From Marinilabiliaceae bacterium (lineage in GTDB: Bacteria; Bacteroidota; Bacteroidia; Bacteroidales; Marinilabiliaceae): a stretch of DNA of 35,033 bases. The stretch lies in assembly GCA_029933425.1 (NCBI GenBank), contig JAOZOF010000009.1:1-35033 (forward strand), read 5' to 3'. Below the pieces are notes generated by a model. It made no database searches. It was given only the letters and a program-made list of their open reading frames with translations, and was not told the DNA's origin. Below, in pieces: positions 1 through 9,182 of this stretch. The translations under genes were made by a program, and so were the position numbers. Position 1 is the stretch's first letter. Each line of letters starts with the position of its first letter.

Positions 1-1850
1 AAAAGCCCCCAGTAATTATCAACTAAAAACCCCTCATAACCCCAGCATTCGCCATCCCAGGTTTGCCAGTCTTTAGTCATGCCATTTTCGCACTCGCCTT
101 GAAATGCTCCATTTTCTATTGCTTTTAAAAGTGGGAACATTATCATCTCAGCATCTTTCTTTCGGTCTAAACTGTACAATGCTTTTATTGTAAAATATAC
201 ATAGTTACCCGAAACCCCACCATTTTCGTAATGTTGCCAACCTTCGGTTGAATCATCGGTTAAATTACCTCCCCAACGAGAATCGAGGTGGGTATAATCT
301 TTTCTGGGAATATTTATAAGGTTACCCGGTAATCCTTTTTCAAAATTATTGTAACCAACATCTTTCATCTTGGCAAGCATGGCATCCATTATTTTATTAC
401 CCTGCTCTTTTGTTACTAAACCGTAGCTAATTGCCATTCCGCTTACAAAAGTGAAGTAGTAGTCGTGCAATTCACCATCTTCGCTTTTCCAACCTGCCAG
501 TACTCCCGTTTTGGGATTAATAAATGTGTCGTAATAATTTTTCTTCAATTTAGTAGCAAATTTAGTGTACCTTTTAATTGAATACTCATCATCCTGAATT
601 TTACAGAGTTTAATAAAATAGTTTATTGCACGGTAAGCCATTGCATTTGCATAAGCATCTTTATGTCCAAACCCGATAGTATCCCACCAGTTAGAAGGAC
701 GTTGATTTGTTTTTCCTGAATACGAACCGGAATTTCCACTAAAACCATATTCCATTAAACCGTCGCTGTCCTTGTCCCTGCTCATTATCTCTTCTGCCCA
801 ACTTACAAGTCCGTTATATTTTTCAGTCAGCCACTCTCTGTCTTCACTACCTTTATAATAATTACATGCGGCAATCAATAACGAAGGATATGTATCTAAT
901 GATGCAGACTGACCTCCCCAGCGAACATTTGGGAAAACATCAATATCTCCCCTGTAACCAAAATGTCCGTATCCTTTTTGGCCTGCCAGATATCTGTCAA
1001 CTGTCATTTTCACCAAATCAATTGCACGTAAATCATCAACCAAATTAGGTGCTGCGACTGCCAATTCGGAATAACCGTACTGAACGAAAGTACAAGAGTC
1101 GCTTGTAGTATTATTTGCCAGTACCTGCAAATGTGGGTTAACCTGGAATGTATTGATATAATTACGTTTGTAGCCATCAAACCTCGGGTCGTTTTCTATT
1201 CCGGCAACCTTCGGATATATTGCAGCTATTTCGAATGAATATTCTACAAACTTGTTTTCTTTGGTAGCCGCCGGGAACGATAGCTTAACATATTTTTTAG
1301 CATGAGCAGAATCGGCAGTTAATCTTTTCCCCGAATACTCTATTGTTTTTACCTGATTTGATCTGACTCTAAAAGACCCCATATCCGGCATATGCAAAAC
1401 TCCTGGCAAATCTATTTTATTTTCTTCGGGAACAATACCCAACATTGTTACATGATTTTTACTTTGATTGAAATCAAAAGTCCAGAGAACATTATTTTCA
1501 ACATAGTTTGAACGAAGTATAAATCCCTTTTCTGTTCTTATAAACTCCCAGGCTGGAACTTTGCTTCCCTTTAAAAAGTATTTTGCCGATTTTTTATCGA
1601 TTTCTGATGTAAATAAATTTTCATTCTTAACCTCACCTAATTTTAACGGGTTATTTTCTAACTTTCCTTTCCCCAAAGAGTCAACTGAAAAATAGTTGAA
1701 TGCGGGATACTGTTTATCTAATGAATATTTAAAAAAATTTGAGTCAACTTTACCACGTTCCTTTGCAAAAATATTACCCATTGGCACTAACGTCAGAGCG
1801 GTTCCTCCAATTGCCATTCTTTTTACCGCTTCTCTTCTGGTTATATTCAT
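1..1850 (-). CDS. Six-hairpin glycosidase-like secreted protein, 3' end truncated by the window edge
   Basis: Own translation of the minus strand from ATG at 1850 (MNITRREAVKRMAIGGTALTLVPMGNIFAKERGK...) is in frame to base 1 in the segments checked (…WDGECWGYEGFLVDNYWGL). RR-containing signal peptide; DSDGLMEYGFSGN...RPSNWWDTIGFGHKDAYANA resembles (alpha/alpha)6 glucosidase-like proteins. Not in the ORF track because no stop lies in the window. Confidence 0.8.
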   Translation of the reverse strand, partial: MNITRREAVKRMAIGGTALTLVPMGNIFAKERGKVDSNFFKYSLDKQYPAFNYFSVDSLGKGKLENNPLKLGEVKNENLFTSEIDKKSAKYFLKGSKVPAWEFIRTEKGFILRSNYVENNVLWTFDFNQSKNHVTMLGIVPEENKIDLPGVLHMPDMGSFRVRSNQVKTIEYSGKRLTADSAHAKKYVKLSFPAATKENKFVEYSFEIAAIYPKVAGIENDPRFDGYKRNYINTFQVNPHLQVLANNTTSDSCTFVQYGYSELAVAAPNLVDDLRAIDLVKMTVDRYLAGQKGYGHFGYRGDIDVFPNVRWGGQSASLDTYPSLLIAACNYYKGSEDREWLTEKYNGLVSWAEEIMSRDKDSDGLMEYGFSGNSGSYSGKTNQRPSNWWDTIGFGHKDAYANAMAYRAINYFIKLCKIQDDEYSIKRYTKFATKLKKNYYDTFINPKTGVLAGWKSEDGELHDYYFTFVSGMAISYGLVTKEQGNKIMDAMLAKMKDVGYNNFEKGLPGNLINIPRKDYTHLDSRWGGNLTDDSTEGWQHYENGGVSGNYVYFTIKALYSLDRKKDAEMIMFPLLKAIENGAFQGECENGMTKDWQTWDGECWGYEGFLVDNYWGL

Positions 1851-1877
1851 AATATATTTATTTAACGATTTAATTTT

Positions 1878-4598
1878 TTAAGACCTGGATTTATTGATTG
1901 ATTTCTGACGAATTGTAAATTTAAATTCACCCGAAGACAACTCGATTACAGAAAAACCATCCGGGCTAATAGTTTGCTTGCCGGTTTTCGCCATCTCCAA
2001 TATTTCATCTGTTTTTAAGTACAATGTAGCTGAGCTATTGGCCGGTATCTTAATAAAATAATTGACGGTGCTACCTGTTCGTTTCCATTCCGAAATAATC
2101 TCGCCATAAGGTCCTTTGTGTTTAGCTTTAAATTCATTCAAGCCATTAACAAAGTTTGGCTTCAGTATAATATGTTTAAAGCCGGGATTGTCTTCATCGA
2201 CATAAATACCCCCAAGCGCTTTGTAATACCATGCACTGATATCACCAAACATAATATGATTCATTGATAAGTCACTTTCTGACTCAATATCCCAATTTTC
2301 ATAAAGCGTAGTAGCGCCATTAACGATCCACCATCCCCACGAAGGGAATTCTCTTCGCGAAGCAAGTTTCCATGCAAGGTCAGCATAACCATTTTCGCTA
2401 AGTGCATTTAATATGGCGCGAGTGCCAAGCAGGCCAACATCAAGTTGTGTATTATTATCAATTACACTTTTTGCAAGGTTATCCGCTATCTTCTTAATCA
2501 TGTCATCAGGGACAACACCCCAAAATAATGACAAACTCATTTCTGTTTGGAAACCGGAAGCATAAATTCCTTTTTCCCTATCCAGAAATTTGTTATTAAT
2601 CGCATCTTTTACCTGATTTGCCAGTTGTAAATACTTCTCAGCATCCTTGGGCTTGTTTAACAAAGTAGCAGTTTTTGAAAGAATAAGTGCATCAACATAG
2701 AAATAGATAGACGAAGTAAGCTCTACATTTGATTTTGATTTTATAGGAATCCAATCTCCCAGCCCCCAGTCTGTAAGATGGTCAGGATTTATTTCATTTA
2801 AATGGTCAACGTATAATTTTATACTTTCGTAATTCTCCTCCAAAATACGCGTATCGCCATTGTACAGGTAAAAATACCATGGTATAACAGCAATTGTACT
2901 TGTCCAGTCGGGGCCATTTGCCCAGGTATATCCCCATCCTGATGTTGGAATAATAGCAGGGAGCACACCGTCAGACTGTTGTTCGTCGCGATGATCATCC
3001 ATCCATTTTTCAAATATTTTAATCGAGTTAAAATTGAACAGTCCCATCTCAACAGCATTTAGCGGATCACCTGTCCACCCGTTTTTTTCACGCTGCGGAC
3101 AATCTGTTGGGTAGCCAAATAAATTTGACAGATAAGAGTTATTGGCAGCTTCCCATATTTTATTAGTTATGGTATCTGAAGTATGGATAAACCCTATTTG
3201 CTCAACATCGCTGTGCATAAAATACCCGGTAATACTTTCTTTTGTGAGCTCAATTGGGTTATTTGATGTAACCTCAACATATTGAAATCCTTTGTAATTG
3301 AAGTGTGGCATAAAAACTTCTTCTCCTTCTCCTTTCAAAATATAAATATCAGTTTGAAATGGATCTTTATCGTCTGTTGGCCTGTAGTGCACTTCTAAAT
3401 CGGATAAGTCAATTCTACCATGTTCATCTAACTGCTCGCCATGTTTTACGCGAATAACAGTTCCGCGTTTCCCACTTACTTTCAATTTTGTAATCCCGGC
3501 AAAAGTACGTCCCATATCAAAGAAATAGGTATGGCCATCAATCTTCCTGACAATTTTTGCTTCAATCTTTTCAATATTTTTAATTGCCGGCATCACCTCT
3601 GCTACAATATTTTCAGTTGGTGCTTCTACTTTTATCGCATTTTTCCATTCCTTATCATTAAAACCTGTCTGATTCCATCCCTTTTGATATAATCTGTTAT
3701 CGATATGCTCGCCTGTATAAATACTGTTAAACACAACGTGGCTTAACGAAGTCTTCCATTCGGTAGATGACTGTATTATCTCTTTTGTTCCATCGCGATA
3801 TGTGATGTGCAACTCCATCATAAATTTCGGACGAGCCCGCCAGGGGGCTTTATCGAAATACCACACAGCAGTTGACTGGTGGTTGTACCATCCGTTACCT
3901 AATAAAATTCCAATTGTATTGCCATTTTGTTTGAGTAATGAAGTTACATCACGTGTAAGATACAATACCCTTTTATCGAAACGTGTATATGCAGGCGTTA
4001 AACGTTCATCTCCAACCTTTTCACCATTAATATAAAGTTCATGTAACCCGGCAGACGCTATGTATGCTCTTGCCGATGCAACTTCTTTTTCAATATTAAA
4101 CTCTTTTCTGAACCAGGGAGCCGGTTTAAGATCAACATCTTCAGAATCTGAAATCCACTCTGCCTGCCAATTATCTGCGCTCATCATTCCTGTTTCGAAC
4201 GTTGCAATTTTTAAGGCATCAACCGATTCTCCTTTTTCATTCCAAATTCGCACTGTCCAATAGTATTTTGTAAAAGGTTCAAGAGATTTGCCTTTATACA
4301 CTACCAACATATTTTCCCTATCTATTTTTCCGGTATTCCAGCAATCACCTTCTCCGTTTAAAAGACTTTCCTTATCTTTTCCTACAAGAATTTGATAAGC
4401 TATTTGCCTTGCACCCTTTGTATCATCTGCCATTTGCCAACTGAACCGGGGCGAATCTGTATCAATACCCAAAGGGTTGACCATATATTCGCATTTCATA
4501 TTTACAACTTTTAGATCTACTTTACTTCCTCCGGTACACGAAAAAAATAACTGGACAGCAACAATGCTTACAATAATTATTAATGCTTTAATATTCAT
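1878..4598 (-). CDS. Alpha-L-rhamnosidase, GH78 family, lipoprotein
   Basis: 906 aa; lipobox-like FFSCTGGS; N-terminal Fn3-like region (CEYMVNPLGIDTDSPRFSWQM) and PTDCPQREKNGWTGD motif typical of GH78. Confidence 0.92.
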   Translation of the reverse strand: MNIKALIIIVSIVAVQLFFSCTGGSKVDLKVVNMKCEYMVNPLGIDTDSPRFSWQMADDTKGARQIAYQILVGKDKESLLNGEGDCWNTGKIDRENMLVVYKGKSLEPFTKYYWTVRIWNEKGESVDALKIATFETGMMSADNWQAEWISDSEDVDLKPAPWFRKEFNIEKEVASARAYIASAGLHELYINGEKVGDERLTPAYTRFDKRVLYLTRDVTSLLKQNGNTIGILLGNGWYNHQSTAVWYFDKAPWRARPKFMMELHITYRDGTKEIIQSSTEWKTSLSHVVFNSIYTGEHIDNRLYQKGWNQTGFNDKEWKNAIKVEAPTENIVAEVMPAIKNIEKIEAKIVRKIDGHTYFFDMGRTFAGITKLKVSGKRGTVIRVKHGEQLDEHGRIDLSDLEVHYRPTDDKDPFQTDIYILKGEGEEVFMPHFNYKGFQYVEVTSNNPIELTKESITGYFMHSDVEQIGFIHTSDTITNKIWEAANNSYLSNLFGYPTDCPQREKNGWTGDPLNAVEMGLFNFNSIKIFEKWMDDHRDEQQSDGVLPAIIPTSGWGYTWANGPDWTSTIAVIPWYFYLYNGDTRILEENYESIKLYVDHLNEINPDHLTDWGLGDWIPIKSKSNVELTSSIYFYVDALILSKTATLLNKPKDAEKYLQLANQVKDAINNKFLDREKGIYASGFQTEMSLSLFWGVVPDDMIKKIADNLAKSVIDNNTQLDVGLLGTRAILNALSENGYADLAWKLASRREFPSWGWWIVNGATTLYENWDIESESDLSMNHIMFGDISAWYYKALGGIYVDEDNPGFKHIILKPNFVNGLNEFKAKHKGPYGEIISEWKRTGSTVNYFIKIPANSSATLYLKTDEILEMAKTGKQTISPDGFSVIELSSGEFKFTIRQKSINKSRS

Positions 4599-4672
4599 TC
4601 TTTTGAACTTATTTCTAATTGTATTCTTAATGTTTCTTATCTATCGAAATTTATTCACCAAACTCCAATAAT

Positions 4673-5878
4673 TTATTTCTCAATTTTTTGCAACTCTTTG
4701 TTAGCTTTTACTATTGCATCTAACATATAACTTCTGCTATTAGTAAAGGTACAGTTCCAAAAATTTCCACTGGCTTCATCCTGCTCATTAAAATCATAAA
4801 CCCACAGGGCTGATAATTGAATTTTATATTTAATAATTGAATTAATTCTGTTTTGAAACAACTCATCCATTGTTATTGTTACTTCTTTGCCATTACTTAT
4901 AAATGTATAATCTTCTTTTGCTCCAAATTCACCAATACAAATTGGTTTTCCAGCAGCTTTTGCCCAAGGTTGTATTTTGTTCAGATATTCGTCGTAATAC
5001 AAAATGCCCAATGGCATTTCTTTTTCACCAAAATTATAATAACCCCTAATTGTTATAGTATTTATCATGTCAGGATTATCACGTAATAATATTTCCCTAT
5101 GTTGTTCCTCAGAGTCATTCTTCCATGTATTTCCATGAATATTATTCCAAATATAACGACGTGGCTCAGCATTTCCGGTCATAATAATTCTATCGGTATC
5201 CAATTCTCTAATAGTTTTGGCAAAAACCTTGTATGCATTTACCAAATCCTCTCCCTTAAACATGTTCCCAATAGTATATTCCCCCGGCTTAACCCCAAAA
5301 ACATCAACCGGCATATCGGCCCAATAGTTATTCTCGTTTCCAAATTCCCAGGCCCAAATTGCCGGTGAATCCTTATATCGTTCAACCACTTCACGAGTAT
5401 AGTTTTTAACAAAAGCTATTGTTTTACTTTCATTATTTCCAAATTCGTCAAGCAATTCTTCATTGTACTTAGAAACAGATGGCATTGACCAAAAAAACGA
5501 TGGGATTAATCCTATATTTAGCCGCTCAGCTTCTGCCACTACTTTATCAAAAGCCTCATAATAACGTTCCTTATTTAACTCATATTTCTCCCAATCTTCA
5601 GCGTAAAAGCCTCCCCCCCTAAATCTCACAAATGGGATTTTTGCTTTTGATAATTTTTCTAAACTGACAATAAAAGATTTATCATCCGGGTTATCTAATA
5701 CTCGTTGAAACAAGTTATAATAATTAACACCAATGCCATAAAAATTGTTACCCCGGTACATTAAAGTTCCATTTTTATTGTAGATTCCTTTAGGATAGGA
5801 GACCCCAGATTCTTTGTTTTTCTCGCAACTAATAATTATTGTACTTAAAATAATAATCGATATAAAAATCTTTTTCAT
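4673..5878 (-). CDS. GH5-like (clan GH-A) glycoside hydrolase, lipoprotein
   Basis: ORF 4673..5917 uses a TTG start; the ATG at 5878 (MKKIFISIIILSTIIISCEKNK) gives a proper lipoprotein signal. WEFGNEN (acid/base NE) and CIGEFGA (nucleophile E) fit clan GH-A. Confidence 0.75.
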   Translation of the reverse strand: MKKIFISIIILSTIIISCEKNKESGVSYPKGIYNKNGTLMYRGNNFYGIGVNYYNLFQRVLDNPDDKSFIVSLEKLSKAKIPFVRFRGGGFYAEDWEKYELNKERYYEAFDKVVAEAERLNIGLIPSFFWSMPSVSKYNEELLDEFGNNESKTIAFVKNYTREVVERYKDSPAIWAWEFGNENNYWADMPVDVFGVKPGEYTIGNMFKGEDLVNAYKVFAKTIRELDTDRIIMTGNAEPRRYIWNNIHGNTWKNDSEEQHREILLRDNPDMINTITIRGYYNFGEKEMPLGILYYDEYLNKIQPWAKAAGKPICIGEFGAKEDYTFISNGKEVTITMDELFQNRINSIIKYKIQLSALWVYDFNEQDEASGNFWNCTFTNSRSYMLDAIVKANKELQKIEK

Positions 5879-5913
5879 TTCTGTTATTTGTATGAACATT
5901 ATATCAATGATAA

Positions 5914-7017
5914 TCAACTATATTTTCCATGTTTTTTACAAAGTTCAATAAATTTCAAGACACGTTCTGGAGTGACATCGTTTTGAATAATGTGAGCAGG
6001 TGAAATCATATAACCTCCGTCTTTCCCAAGAATATTTATTTTTTCAATAATATCTTTTTCCAACTCTTCATCTGTACCTTTGGGCAGAAGGTCTTGTTGA
6101 TCGATTGCTCCCCAGAATACAAATTTATCCCCAAATCCATCTTTCATATCTTGTGGCAAATGACCGGGCACACCGGGTTGAACAGGATTAAACACTTCAA
6201 ACCCAATATCATGAATATCGTCTAAAAGCTCGGCAACTGCTCCATCGCAATGTAGGATTGGAATAATGTCTGGTTTCACAGCCTTGAAATCTTCAATCAT
6301 TTTGGTATAAAAAGGTTTCAACTGGTCTCTGAATGTTTCGGGTGCCATAATTAAGCTGTTTTGCGTACCAAAATCATCACCAAACCAAAGAGCATCAACT
6401 CCTGCTTCAATTAAACGAAGCCCTATTTTAGTTTGAAATTCAGCACAAGCCTTAAACAATGGAATTACATATTCTGTTTCCATCATCATATCAACCAATA
6501 ACTTTTCCATTCCCACCAATTGTTGTGCAAGAGAAAAGACAGTTACTTCAATATCGCCAAATATCAAATATTCGTCGTGGTATTTTTTAACTAAAGCTTT
6601 GGCATCTCGATACCTGCCGGGTGCATCAACATCAGGGAAAGTATAATTGTCAATATCGGCCTTTGTCTCGGCATGGGCTAAAGGATATCCCACTACTTCA
6701 ACATAAATATCACCTTGCCGCATTTTCATTTTATACTCGTTTAACCAATGCCCGTTTTCATCCTTTTCAATTTTAAAATTGTCAGAAACTGAAGCTCCTG
6801 TTATTACAACATCGCTTCCCATTGCTATTCGCAATTCATTAGCACTTATCCGATAGGTTACATCTTCATATAAGTTTTCAGTATAATTCACTGGTATCCC
6901 GAGTTCTTTCCCAAAATGATCATACAATTCCCTGCAAAGATCGAATTGAACAGGTACACGATCCGGGTTGCCGGGAAGTCTTTTAAATGCCTTTAATACT
7001 CTTTCTCTTGAATTCAT
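5914..7017 (-). CDS. Uroporphyrinogen decarboxylase (URO-D) fold family protein
   Basis: 367 aa; N-terminal NSRERVLKAFKR...PDRVPV, ILHCDGAVAELLDDI and GAIDQQDLLPKGT resemble URO-D-like proteins. Confidence 0.8.
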   Translation of the reverse strand: MNSRERVLKAFKRLPGNPDRVPVQFDLCRELYDHFGKELGIPVNYTENLYEDVTYRISANELRIAMGSDVVITGASVSDNFKIEKDENGHWLNEYKMKMRQGDIYVEVVGYPLAHAETKADIDNYTFPDVDAPGRYRDAKALVKKYHDEYLIFGDIEVTVFSLAQQLVGMEKLLVDMMMETEYVIPLFKACAEFQTKIGLRLIEAGVDALWFGDDFGTQNSLIMAPETFRDQLKPFYTKMIEDFKAVKPDIIPILHCDGAVAELLDDIHDIGFEVFNPVQPGVPGHLPQDMKDGFGDKFVFWGAIDQQDLLPKGTDEELEKDIIEKINILGKDGGYMISPAHIIQNDVTPERVLKFIELCKKHGKYS

Positions 7018-7024
7018 AATTATT

Positions 7025-7336
7025 TTATTTTAAGTAAAACACCTCTTTTAATGGTTTAACTACTGGTGAATTATCAGTATTTACATCCATAATATCAGCC
7101 ATATAATTCCACCATTTTTTTACAATGTCCTTTTCAGGAAGCAAATCTGATGTATTTTTATTGTTTAGTTTATGAACTGCAAATAATGTGTTTGTCTCCT
7201 CATCAAGAAATATAGAATAGTCGTAAATACCGGCTTTTGTGAGTTCATTCGAGAGTTCTGCCCATATCTCATCGTGGCGTTTTTTATATTCTGATGCATA
7301 ACCGGGTTTCAATTTCATTTTAAATGCAATTCTCAT
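7025..7336 (-). CDS. L-rhamnose mutarotase family protein
   Basis: 103 aa; MRIAFKMKLKPGYASEYKKRHDEIWAEL...GIYDYSIFLDEETNTLFAV...WWNYMADIM is characteristic of the RhaM family. Confidence 0.85.
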   Translation of the reverse strand: MRIAFKMKLKPGYASEYKKRHDEIWAELSNELTKAGIYDYSIFLDEETNTLFAVHKLNNKNTSDLLPEKDIVKKWWNYMADIMDVNTDNSPVVKPLKEVFYLK

Positions 7337-7404
7337 ACTATTAGTTTTTTTTAGATATTTGTTTAACTAAATTTTACACTTTGTTTTTATAAGAAATCAT
7401 TTAA

Positions 7405-8829
7405 CTAACAGATTTTATTCGTCTCAATTCCTAACACAAAAGCCAGTTTCTCCAATATTCCACCAATATGTGAAAGACCGATTGCACAGTGATGCGAAGG
7501 CCCTCCATAACTCCAATCACTCATGAAATCCCTGGCTGATTTAGGAAACTTATAACGACTATTAGTATTCCCTATATTAAATACTTCTCCCTCTACCGAT
7601 TCACCTTCGGCGTATTGTAGTACAACCCCTTTTTGTTTATCCTGAACAATTGAGAACAGAGTTGCAGGTCCGGTTTGCACAGTCATTTGTATCGACAATC
7701 CTTTGCCCGGTTTACCGTGATAAATGGGCAACGGAACAAGTTTTACTTTCTCTTTTGCAATTGCGAAATGTGCAGGTCCATCGTGTCCCCAAAGTACTTC
7801 GTCGGCATCGAAATCCATAGCATAAGGTTCAGAGAACGATCCTCCTACATCTAACAAGTCCATTATTTTCATTGCGATGATATTCTTCACTTCATACTCT
7901 CCTGCAACCGGTACTCCATGTGCAGTAAGCAATGAGTTACCCGCAATTAACGAAGTGACAATATTTTCGTATGCGTTTCCATCATAGCCTTCGTAATAAT
8001 ATGCCATTGCCCCCAAGTTATTGGTTGCTACAAGTTTATCGAGCGCTACTGATGTATGAGAAGCTCGTTTTATCTCATCTGCTTCACATTCGTCTGTTAC
8101 TTCGAACTCTTTATAAAACTGTTCAATCTTTTTTTCTAACTCATTGTTTGTTACTGAATTTCGCAAAGCATCGAGTTCGCACATTTCCAACATTTTAAAA
8201 TTCACCCCAAAAGTCTGTGCCAGGTCGGTTATATCGGTATAAACATCCAGCATTCCGTCGTAATAATGCCCCATTAAACCAACAGTTGTTGTTTTCAGTT
8301 CTTTCTGAACCTTCAATGCTTTTATCCATTCGGTAATTTCCTGCTCAACTATTTGTTCACCTAAATATCCGGTAATTAACCTGTATTCTATTTTTGATCG
8401 ATTAAATACATTGGCAATTTCAGGTGCAGAGCAGGCCTGGCAGCCCGCCAACCACTCTCCTGTCCTATCACCCCTGTCGGGCATTGATTCTATTAACGCA
8501 TAGTCTGGTTTACTGGTTGGCTGTATGTTCAGTACAATTACCGGAACACCCAAGTCGTTTACAACAGGTAATACAGTTGAGCTTAAAGCGTAAGTTGTTA
8601 TGTAAACAAATACAGCATCGACTTTGTCTTTTTTGAATTGCTTGTTTGCGTCCCATGATTTTTCTACAGAATCAACTAACCCGGCATCAACAATATTTAC
8701 CCCTTCCTGATTTACATAGCCTGTAACAATATTCAGGTATCCTTCCAGTCTTTCTTTTAACCCTTTAAACTGTGGCCAGTAAGTATCTAATCCTACACCA
8801 AATAATCCGATATTTAGATTTTCTTTCAT
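7405..8829 (-). CDS. L-fucose/L-arabinose isomerase family protein
   Basis: 474 aa without signal peptide; Rossmann-like N-terminal region and C-terminal GEYEVKN...GGPSHHCAIGLSHIGG resemble sugar isomerases of the FucI/AraA superfamily. Confidence 0.75.
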   Translation of the reverse strand: MKENLNIGLFGVGLDTYWPQFKGLKERLEGYLNIVTGYVNQEGVNIVDAGLVDSVEKSWDANKQFKKDKVDAVFVYITTYALSSTVLPVVNDLGVPVIVLNIQPTSKPDYALIESMPDRGDRTGEWLAGCQACSAPEIANVFNRSKIEYRLITGYLGEQIVEQEITEWIKALKVQKELKTTTVGLMGHYYDGMLDVYTDITDLAQTFGVNFKMLEMCELDALRNSVTNNELEKKIEQFYKEFEVTDECEADEIKRASHTSVALDKLVATNNLGAMAYYYEGYDGNAYENIVTSLIAGNSLLTAHGVPVAGEYEVKNIIAMKIMDLLDVGGSFSEPYAMDFDADEVLWGHDGPAHFAIAKEKVKLVPLPIYHGKPGKGLSIQMTVQTGPATLFSIVQDKQKGVVLQYAEGESVEGEVFNIGNTNSRYKFPKSARDFMSDWSYGGPSHHCAIGLSHIGGILEKLAFVLGIETNKIC

Positions 8830-8964
8830 AATAGCAATTGTTAAATGATAAATAATTGAGAAGTGAGCTTATAAAATTATCTGACTATCCAAAAAATATA
8901 TTTCTATAAATACAAGAATCAGTTAATCACGAATATAAAATCCCAGAACATCCTCATTAATAAA

Positions 8965-8994
8965 ATGGCACATAGAATAGAATAAACCCCTATA
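8965..8994 (-). promoter_or_regulatory. Bipartite motif copy 1 (TATAGGGG-N13-ATGTGCCAT on minus), candidate ECF promoter of the isomerase operon
   Basis: Plus strand reads ATGGCACAT AGAATAGAATAAA CCCCTATA; same half-sites and spacing as two other sites; 135 nt upstream of ATG at 8829. Confidence 0.6.
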
Positions 8995-9182
8995 TAAATA
9001 GATAGAATTTTAAACCAAATCGCAAAACATAATTGAGAAATTAATTTTTGTCATATCACCAATGTAAAAATCCAAAATATCATTGGTAGGTATGGTTGTA
9101 CATATCCTATCAATTATCCCTTTCCCCCGGCTATCGAAAATAACCAGTGTTGAATTTGTAAATTGCTTTAACCCTTATTAAT

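Noticed and set aside
2819-3058. Minus-strand 79-aa ORF inside GH78
   Set aside because: Alternate frame within a conserved enzyme gene.
4673-5917. TTG start at 5917 for the GH-A hydrolase
   Set aside because: Gives an extra 13 residues before a clear lipoprotein signal; ATG at 5878 is better.
9058-9087. ACCAATG-N16-CATTGGT as terminator of the lipoprotein operon
   Set aside because: Only 7 bp, 16-nt loop and no strong T-run; too weak to call.
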